DNA of 39,210 nt from JALQTD01 sp036825655 (lineage in GTDB: Bacteria; Bacteroidota; Bacteroidia; Flavobacteriales_D; Sanyastnellaceae). The stretch is from the NCBI GenBank assembly GCA_036825655.1, contig DAISXU010000007.1, positions 1-39,210 of the forward strand, read 5' to 3'. Within the stretch, counting starts at the first letter, position 1; each line of letters opens with the position of its first letter. Of this stretch, positions 33,801-39,210 are shown in pieces. Under the pieces are notes generated by a model, which was not told the DNA's origin, ran no database searches, and saw only the letters and a list, made by a program, of their open reading frames with translations. The translations under genes were made by a program, and so were the position numbers.

Positions 33801-33840
33801 CTCCCGCCCCCTCTCGTAGGGGTCGGGAGTTTTGTATTTT
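33801..33840 (+). terminator. rho-independent terminator after rpmA
   Basis: CTCCCG and CGGGAG, extended inward by CCCCT/AGGGG with single mismatches, enclose a short loop and are followed by TTTTGTATTTT. It ends the rplU-rpmA operon. Confidence 0.88.
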
Positions 33841-33874
33841 CGCTCCTGCCGAGTGTAACCTCGTTCGGCCATCC

Positions 33875-33882
33875 TAATTTTA
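33875..33882 (+). promoter_or_regulatory. -7-like box for serS
   Basis: TAATTTTA, one mismatch from TAnnTTTG, lies 15 bases before the serS ATG. It is just after the rpmA terminator, where a promoter is expected. No convincing TTG was found. Confidence 0.4.
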
Positions 33883-33897
33883 GCACAACGACATCCC

Positions 33898-35166
33898 ATG
33901 TTGACCTTAAACACCTTGCGCGAACACAAGGAATCCGTAGTGGCTGCGTTGGCCAAACGCGGCCTCCATGCGATAGACACCATTGACGGCATATTGGAAG
34001 CCGATGTGGAACGCCGAGCCACCCAGACGCGATTGGATGGGTTGCTTGCTGAAAACAACGCCGCAAGCAAGCGAATTGGAGAGCTCATGCGCACTGGGCA
34101 GCGGGAAGAAGCGGAAGAACTCAAGTCGACCGTCGGGGGGAATAAGTCAACCATTCAAGAGTTAAAGGATCGCATGGCTGAGCTTGAAAGCCAAATGCAC
34201 GATGCGCTTTGTCACCTCCCGAACACTCCTTGTGACCAGGTAGCAGCGGGTAAATCCGCTGAAGACAATGAAGAGGTCTATCGCCACGGCGACATCCCTG
34301 TGCTACACGAAGGGGCAGAACCTCATTGGGATTTGGCTTCTAAATATGACCTGATCGATTTTGATCTTGGAGCGAAAGTCACGGGAGCCGGCTTTCCTTT
34401 TTACAAGGGAAAAGGAGCAAAATTACAGCGGGGATTGATTCGGTTCTTCCTAGAACAAGCCGAAGAAGCAGGCTATCTTGAATACATCCCGCCGCACATG
34501 ATCAATGAGGAATCTGGATTTGGTACAGGTCAACTTCCGGACAAGGAAGGACAGATGTACCACATGCAAGATGACAACTTGTTCATGATTCCCACAGCAG
34601 AAGTTCCTTTGACCAACATCTACCGGGACACTTTGCTCAATGCAGAAGACCTCCCCATTAAAATATGTGGATACACTCCCTGTTTTCGGCGGGAGGCCGG
34701 CAGTTACGGGAAAGACGTTCGAGGATTGAACCGCCTCCATCAATTCGACAAAGTGGAAATTGTCCAATTGGCACACCCCAATGAGTCTTACCAGAAGCTC
34801 GATGAGATGGTCAATCACGTGAAGGGTCTCCTTGAAACCCTCGAATTGCCTTACCGCATCCTGCGGCTTTGTGGCGGGGACATGGGCTTTACCTCTGCGA
34901 TGACTTACGACTTTGAGGTTTGGTCGGCGGCTCAAGAACGTTGGTTGGAGGTGTCATCGGTTTCCAACTTTGAAACGTATCAAGCCAATCGCTTGAAATG
35001 CCGTTACCGCGGGGAATCGGGGAATGAACTGGTGCACACATTGAATGGTTCAGCATTGGCATTGCCTCGCATAGTTGCGGCGCTCTTGGAGAACCATCAA
35101 ACGGCCAACGGCATCCGAATTCCCAAGGGACTGCAGTCCTTTGTCGGGTTCGAAATGATTCAGTGA
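33898..35166 (+). CDS. serS: seryl-tRNA synthetase
   Basis: This 422-residue class II synthetase charges tRNA-Ser. An N-terminal coiled-coil arm of about 100 residues (MLTLNTLREHKESV ... ELKDRMAELESQM) contacts the tRNA long arm. The catalytic domain has motif 2, CFRREAGSYGKDVRGLNRLHQF, split here as CFRREAGSYG and RGLNRLHQF, and motif 3, NGSALALPRIVAALLENHQ. Length and motifs are normal. Its stop is two bases from the convergent TPR gene's stop, with no terminator in between. Confidence 0.98.
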   Translation: MLTLNTLREHKESVVAALAKRGLHAIDTIDGILEADVERRATQTRLDGLLAENNAASKRIGELMRTGQREEAEELKSTVGGNKSTIQELKDRMAELESQMHDALCHLPNTPCDQVAAGKSAEDNEEVYRHGDIPVLHEGAEPHWDLASKYDLIDFDLGAKVTGAGFPFYKGKGAKLQRGLIRFFLEQAEEAGYLEYIPPHMINEESGFGTGQLPDKEGQMYHMQDDNLFMIPTAEVPLTNIYRDTLLNAEDLPIKICGYTPCFRREAGSYGKDVRGLNRLHQFDKVEIVQLAHPNESYQKLDEMVNHVKGLLETLELPYRILRLCGGDMGFTSAMTYDFEVWSAAQERWLEVSSVSNFETYQANRLKCRYRGESGNELVHTLNGSALALPRIVAALLENHQTANGIRIPKGLQSFVGFEMIQ

Positions 35167-35168
35167 AG

Positions 35169-36977
35169 TCAGCTCCCCGGAATGGCGGATAAAGCCCGAA
35201 ACCTTTCTCGGGCTTCAATGACGTGCAGGCTACCAGGATGGTCAAAAAGCAGCTGTTCATAGAATGGCATGGCATCCATCGGGCGTTGCAAATGATCCTC
35301 CAATACTTTCGCGGTCCAATACAAAGCATCGTCCGCGAGCACATCATCGAAATGCAGTGCTGTGATCTCAGCGAGAAATTCCAACGCCTTTTCGAATTGT
35401 CCAAGTTCTCGAGACCAAGTCGCTCGACGAAACAGAATGTCGTCTTCGAGTGCGTGGCCAGGCCAATCCGTGAGCAAACTGTCCATGGCCGCTTCCGCCT
35501 CATCAAACCGGTGCTGGAGAGCAAGCAATTCGGCCTGTGCAAATCTCTCCATGGGCTCCGTGATGGTGTCCAATGCATAGTTGTCGGTAATCAGCAGTGA
35601 CAGGTCGATGGCATCATTCGCTATGAGTTTTGAGGTCGATGCTTTGAGTGCATCCAATTGTGTCTGCGCCCAGTCGAATTTCCCTCCGAAGTAACTCACT
35701 CGAGCGTTCCTGAATTTTGCCTCATGCCCCAAAGGATCATCACCAAAGTCAAGTTCGACCTGGGAAAACAACAGCGACGCCTCCCAGATGTTGTCGTCGA
35801 AGACGTAGATGTCCCCCAATTCCAATTTACAAATGGCCACAATGCGCTCGAACAAGCCATTGATTATAAGGACTTCCTCCAAGCGCTCAATGGCTTCAGT
35901 GGTTTCACCTAAGTAAAAGGCAAGAATGTGAGCGTAGTCCTTGACCATCATTGCGGTTTCGGGCCTCACGCCGAGCGAGGTTAGCTCTTTTTCGTAGGCT
36001 TGTGCGAGTGCGCTGTATGCAGGCAAATCCGGCGGGAGTGTCTCTTCAAGCTGCTCATAACGCACCTGCAAAACCTGATTGGTCGCCGTGAAGTAGTACG
36101 CGTTCCCTGTGCCCTTTTCCAAAACGGCTAAAAAGCACTTTTCAGCGGTGTCGAAATCGTCGTTTGCGAGCGCGGTTTGGCCTAACTCCATGAGCCTCCT
36201 GCCATCTTCTTGCAAACGTAAATCCAATGCCCTTGCATGTTGAAACGCTCCAGCAAAGTCTTCTAAGGCATTGAAATACCAAACCAACATTTCAGGGAAA
36301 ATGATGTCCTCAGGAAATTGTTGCATCGCCTGAAGCAAGGCTCTTCGAATCAGTAGCGCCAAGTCCGGGTTTTCATAAAACCGCATGGTACGATGGATGC
36401 TGTTCTGAACGGTCCGCAAATAGGTCGGGCGTTCGTGCAGCAGCTCACAATAGGACGCGAGCATCCCAGGATAATCCCCTCGAATTCCCTGTAAGTTAGC
36501 CAGGTTATAGGCTAAGCCTTTCGTTCCCATCTCCGCCGATTTCTGATACACCTCTAAAGCCAAGTCCAGCTCATTCAATTCGATGAAAGCGTTTGCCAAT
36601 TGCTGGGCATTCCCTGTTCCTGGCCGCAACAAGTCCATGGCCTCTCGGAAGGCTTCCATCGCTTGATCACGCATGCCAAAACGCACATACAATTCCCCGA
36701 GGTCAACGTAAGCTGTCGACTTGTTCGCACGGCTTTTCAGACGTTTTTTCACTAAGTCCTCAGCTCGGTCAAAATCATCTATGGCTACCAGCGAGGCGTA
36801 ATACATTTCATAAACCTCATCTGATTTGTCTTTCCGCCAGATTTGATCCAAGTACAAGACCGCCTGCTCGTACGAGCCTTCTTCAAAGTAGTACTTGGCC
36901 AGATCCATGTCGCCTTGGGCGGTGGCCTGAAAAACCAAACCAAACAACACAAGCAAAACTATCCCAGCGTTCTTCAT
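35169..36977 (-). CDS. exported tetratricopeptide-repeat protein
   Basis: The 602-residue product starts at 36977 with signal peptide MKNAGIVLLVLFGLVFQATA, cleaved before QGDMDLA. The rest is a nearly continuous array of TPR-like helix pairs, for example AKYYFEEGSYEQAVLYLDQI, LGELYVRFGMRDQAMEAFREA and AEMGTKGLAYNLANLQGIRG. Such Bacteroidota proteins are periplasmic or outer-membrane scaffolds; a specific partner is not visible. The start overlaps the stop of the upstream lipoprotein gene (ATGA), so the two are a translationally coupled pair. An in-frame start at 37001 was rejected because it lies before the signal peptide and inside the lipoprotein gene. Confidence 0.85.
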   Translation of the reverse strand: MKNAGIVLLVLFGLVFQATAQGDMDLAKYYFEEGSYEQAVLYLDQIWRKDKSDEVYEMYYASLVAIDDFDRAEDLVKKRLKSRANKSTAYVDLGELYVRFGMRDQAMEAFREAMDLLRPGTGNAQQLANAFIELNELDLALEVYQKSAEMGTKGLAYNLANLQGIRGDYPGMLASYCELLHERPTYLRTVQNSIHRTMRFYENPDLALLIRRALLQAMQQFPEDIIFPEMLVWYFNALEDFAGAFQHARALDLRLQEDGRRLMELGQTALANDDFDTAEKCFLAVLEKGTGNAYYFTATNQVLQVRYEQLEETLPPDLPAYSALAQAYEKELTSLGVRPETAMMVKDYAHILAFYLGETTEAIERLEEVLIINGLFERIVAICKLELGDIYVFDDNIWEASLLFSQVELDFGDDPLGHEAKFRNARVSYFGGKFDWAQTQLDALKASTSKLIANDAIDLSLLITDNYALDTITEPMERFAQAELLALQHRFDEAEAAMDSLLTDWPGHALEDDILFRRATWSRELGQFEKALEFLAEITALHFDDVLADDALYWTAKVLEDHLQRPMDAMPFYEQLLFDHPGSLHVIEARERFRALSAIPGS

Positions 36978-37588
36978 TGAATCGGATGGTCTAAAACCCA
37001 AGCAGCAAGACGCATCCGCAAAGCCACCCCCAAACTATCTGCCCTATGCTTCGTTGCTGAAGCCATGCTTAACGCTTGCTCAGCATAGCTGGCAGTCTCC
37101 GTCCAGGAATCACGGATGCCCTGAGCAGCGAGTACTTCCACCCGCACTTGTCGGTTGAAATAAGTGGAATCCATAACTGTCCCCTCCCCGTCCACGGTAG
37201 CTCCAGATTCTACGGCTTGAATGAGCTGCTCAATTTGACTGATTGCTTGCTTTTGCGCAGATTGCAATTTCTCCACCCGGCTGGGGTTGTCTTTGATCAA
37301 GCGCCTAACCCTTCCCACTTCAGCCACTATGGCTCCTTCTGCCCTGGTTAAAACAACTCCCGAATCCGAAGCCAACAACTCAAAGTCCTGCAGTTGCTCC
37401 ATTGCCCACAACCTCAAGGTAAGAATGGAATCTACCGGCAAAGCCAGATAGGCCGCTTCAGCGGCTTGTAAATCGTGTGCTGCGGTCCTCAATTCGTTCA
37501 GATGACTGCCATTCGGATTAGGTCCACACGAAGCCAACAGCACCGCCAATCCCACAACCATACCCCAGCTCAATTTGCCCTGTTTCAT
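36974..37588 (-). CDS. coiled-coil lipoprotein of unknown function
   Basis: The 204-residue protein has an N-terminal lipoprotein signal, VVGLAVLLASCGPNPNG, with the lipid-bearing Cys at about residue 21. The rest is mostly helical and probably coiled coil: LRTAAHDLQAAEAAYLAL, then VRRLIKDNPSRVEKLQSAQKQA and ISQIEQLIQAVESG. I do not recognise a family. It is coupled to the TPR gene by an ATGA overlap, so the lipoprotein and the TPR protein may act together in the envelope. A promoter-like TATCTTGG lies four bases before the ATG. Confidence 0.75.
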   Translation of the reverse strand: MKQGKLSWGMVVGLAVLLASCGPNPNGSHLNELRTAAHDLQAAEAAYLALPVDSILTLRLWAMEQLQDFELLASDSGVVLTRAEGAIVAEVGRVRRLIKDNPSRVEKLQSAQKQAISQIEQLIQAVESGATVDGEGTVMDSTYFNRQVRVEVLAAQGIRDSWTETASYAEQALSMASATKHRADSLGVALRMRLAAWVLDHPIQ

Positions 37589-37592
37589 GCCC

Positions 37593-37600
37593 CCAAGATA
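37593..37600 (-). promoter_or_regulatory. -7-like box for the lipoprotein-TPR operon
   Basis: TATCTTGG on the minus strand is one base off TAnnTTTG and four bases before the ATG, the same geometry as at secA, msrC and the HMA gene. Confidence 0.4.
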
Positions 37601-37653
37601 ATGACGACATCAAGAAGGGCACCTCTTGTTTTGACCAATTGCATAAAGCAAAA

Positions 37654-37677
37654 AAAGCCCCTCCGAAGAGGGGCTTT
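37654..37677 (-). terminator. rho-independent terminator after the dockerin-like gene
   Basis: AAAGCCCCTC and GAGGGGCTTT make a perfect 10-bp stem with a four-base loop; on the minus strand it is followed by a T run. It is 26 bases past the dockerin-like gene's stop and separates it from the lipoprotein-TPR operon. Confidence 0.92.
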
Positions 37678-37702
37678 CTGTATCTCACAAATTGTGGGGG
37701 TC

Positions 37703-38143
37703 TTAGTTACACTGCTCACCGTAGTAAGCAAGGAGAATCAACAAGTCTGCGGTTCCAATGATACCGTCTCCGTTGAGATCCTCAGCACCGGTGTTCTCCG
37801 ATTCTGTGATGTCTCCACCATTCTGGGACCCATAAAGGGCGAGAATGGCGAGGAGGTCATTCGTTCCGACAATGTTGTCACCAGTCACGTCTCCAGGGCA
37901 TTCGCGGAATGCCATTTGTTGGAAACCTTGGGTAAGGAAAACGTTTCCGTCTCCTACCGTGGTGGTGAATACTTGGCCGATAGATCCGCTGATCTCACCA
38001 AGTACATCTCCAATTGCACTAACCTCACCGTTATGGTAACCAGAGGTAATCGCTTCGCGGTCCATCGTGACCTGCGCTGCGGCATCTTCTGAGATCATAA
38101 CGAGACCCCCGAGCAGGAACAAGATGTAAAAGAGCTTTTTCAT
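37703..38143 (-). CDS. small secreted protein with paired dockerin-like calcium repeats
   Basis: The 146-residue protein has signal peptide MKKLFYILFLLGGLVMISED, ending near AAAQ. Residues 36-78 (GEISGSIGQVFTTTVGDG, TQGFQQ) resemble a short module that in Bacteroidota surface proteins often precedes a T9SS sorting domain. In place of that domain it has two EF-hand-like loops, DVTGDNIVGTNDLL and DLNGDGIIGTADLL (about residues 85-105 and 122-142), as in type I dockerins. They are flanked by Cys82 and Cys145, which could form a disulfide. No cohesin or scaffoldin is in the window. It may bind calcium and attach to a surface partner. It lies 33 bases downstream of the repeat protein and may share its transcript. 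Confidence 0.72.
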   Translation of the reverse strand: MKKLFYILFLLGGLVMISEDAAAQVTMDREAITSGYHNGEVSAIGDVLGEISGSIGQVFTTTVGDGNVFLTQGFQQMAFRECPGDVTGDNIVGTNDLLAILALYGSQNGGDITESENTGAEDLNGDGIIGTADLLILLAYYGEQCN

Positions 38144-38176
38144 AATAGTGCTCGTTAGGGGTTTAACAGGTTAGAA

Positions 38177-39210
38177 TCAGGGTGCAGCTGCAACGATGTC
38201 CAAGAACAGGTAGATACCCGTTGCGAATTGTCCACCGTCAATGGTTCCCACGGTCAAGTGCGGGCGAACTACACCGTCCGTGCAAGCAACAATGCTATTC
38301 ACATCATCGTATCCGAGCGTGAACGTCATCGTGTTGTCGTCAACGCGGACAAGGTTCGTGTTGAGAGAGAACTCTTGGTTCTCAGCCCACAAGCTAGCCT
38401 CGAGGTCAGCGTCGCCTACCAAGTTGCCATCTGCATCGCGGAACTGATCGAAGTTCTTACCTACAACCGTGAAGGTGTAGTTATCACCCGTAGTAGCAGC
38501 AGAGTCAGCGTACAACACAACGTTTCCGTTCATGTAGTATACAGCCTCGTTGTAATCAGGATCAGCGCTAGCAGCAGCGATCAAAGACGCGTCGTAGCTC
38601 CAGAACTGAGGAACGTCAGTCTGGTTGATGCGGTGGAAGTCAACGTAGTCACGGCGAGTCAACATGTTGAAGTCCGTGCCGTCTGTTGGCCAGTTGCTAC
38701 CGTAGTTAGAACCACCTGCAACAACTTGGCTGTTTGACAAGATGTCATCAGCTTCCATGTTACCTGATACTTCCAAGTCTCCGGACCAAGTAGCCTGATC
38801 TGTAACGATCAAGTTTTGGATGGTCGTCAACTCGTTGTGTCCGTCTACAGAGAAGATGTTGTTTCCAGCAGCATTCACTACAGCGAACTCAGGCTTAGAG
38901 ACGATTGTAGCAGAAGTGCCTCCTGGCAACGTTGGGGTTTGAACACGCAAGTAGTGCTCAACAACTGCGGTGTCAGCAGTCAACGTAGCATCAACATTCG
39001 CATCCGCGTTGAACTGAGAGAATCCGTCAACAACCAAGCTATCACCTACGTGAACTTCGGCTTGGAAGTTAGCATCACCCTGAACGTCAAGCGTACCGTC
39101 GATGTCCGTGTTTCCAGAAACATCCAAAGTGCCGTTCAAGTCAGAGTTACCATTGACAACCAAGCTGTCATTGATGTGAACCTCAGCAGTGAAGGTAGCT
39201 TCACCCGTTA
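38177..39210 (-). CDS. repeat-rich surface protein, N-terminus cut off by window edge
   Basis: The frame is open from 39210 to the stop at 38177, giving 344 visible residues. The N-terminal part is made of short glycine-spaced repeats, such as NGTLDVSGNTDIDGTLDVQG. A longer unit of 42 residues (126 bases) occurs twice: AEVHINDSLVVNG and AEVHVGDSLVVDG mark equivalent positions. This is the pattern of a beta-solenoid stalk, as in adhesins or tail-fibre-like proteins. The last 190 residues are a non-repetitive globular region (NWPTDGTDFNMLTRRDYVDF onward) without a T9SS sorting signal that I can recognise. The role is unknown; a surface fibre or adhesin is likely. Confidence 0.7.
   Translation of the reverse strand, partial: TGEATFTAEVHINDSLVVNGNSDLNGTLDVSGNTDIDGTLDVQGDANFQAEVHVGDSLVVDGFSQFNADANVDATLTADTAVVEHYLRVQTPTLPGGTSATIVSKPEFAVVNAAGNNIFSVDGHNELTTIQNLIVTDQATWSGDLEVSGNMEADDILSNSQVVAGGSNYGSNWPTDGTDFNMLTRRDYVDFHRINQTDVPQFWSYDASLIAAASADPDYNEAVYYMNGNVVLYADSAATTGDNYTFTVVGKNFDQFRDADGNLVGDADLEASLWAENQEFSLNTNLVRVDDNTMTFTLGYDDVNSIVACTDGVVRPHLTVGTIDGGQFATGIYLFLDIVAAAP
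39030..39207 (-). repeat. two direct copies of a 126-bp coding repeat
   Basis: The segments at about 39030-39080 and 39156-39207 are clearly related, both containing CAACCAAGCT and a later TCACCC, with an offset of 126 bases (42 codons). The array probably continues beyond the window edge. Confidence 0.6.

Noticed and set aside
39030..39207. CRISPR-like direct repeats at the right edge
   Set aside because: The repeats are in frame, imperfect and 126 bases apart, and encode glycine-spaced protein repeats, so they are coding repeats.

Overview
The window looks like a chromosomal segment of a Bacteroidota bacterium, probably a marine Flavobacteriales-type lineage. The evidence is the protein repertoire (type A and type B T9SS sorting domains, a GH3-family ligase, a Bacteroidetes-type heme A synthase, a eukaryote-like class Ia ribonucleotide reductase) and the promoters. 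These carry the Bacteroidetes -7 box TAnnTTTG, often with an upstream TTG, and no clear Shine-Dalgarno sequences. I saw no rRNA, tRNA, insertion sequence, prophage or CRISPR array.

Layout. 1-3046 (minus) is a tightly overlapping operon: GH3 ligase, uridine kinase-like protein, ArsC/Spx-like protein and a truncated EamA transporter. 3140-7153 (plus) is a four-gene operon with overlapping or nearly touching genes. It encodes an NAD(P)H-flavin/2Fe-2S/pentaheme fusion, an outer-membrane beta-barrel, a monoheme Tll0287-like protein and a small membrane protein with two His pairs that looks like a bis-heme cytochrome b. It ends at a long bidirectional terminator. 7212-11375 (minus) holds two tandem T9SS-secreted proteins, followed by gcvP. 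14453-17374 (plus) holds a UbiA-like membrane protein, kynureninase and a TrkA-type RCK protein. 17378-21710 (minus) holds a type B T9SS protein, an Ig-like lipoprotein, free-methionine-sulfoxide reductase and ComF. A DUF72 protein, a DUF1569/DinB-like protein and secA follow. A 535-bp non-coding region with strong RNA-fold potential precedes nrdB-nrdA. Then come ctaA and an HMA lipoprotein (minus), an EamA transporter, rplU-rpmA and serS (plus), and a minus-strand group: TPR protein, lipoprotein, dockerin-like secreted protein and a truncated repeat-rich surface protein.

Most of the window is housekeeping. The best candidate for an undescribed system is the 3140-7153 redox operon. As a model it would move electrons from NAD(P)H through FAD and 2Fe-2S, across the inner membrane through b hemes, to periplasmic c hemes, with a beta-barrel providing outer-membrane access. 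Two other points deserve attention. Nine genes have a -7-like box only 4-9 nt upstream of the start codon, which implies leaderless or nearly leaderless mRNAs. The nrdB leader can form several long helices, some of them mutually exclusive or pseudoknotted.
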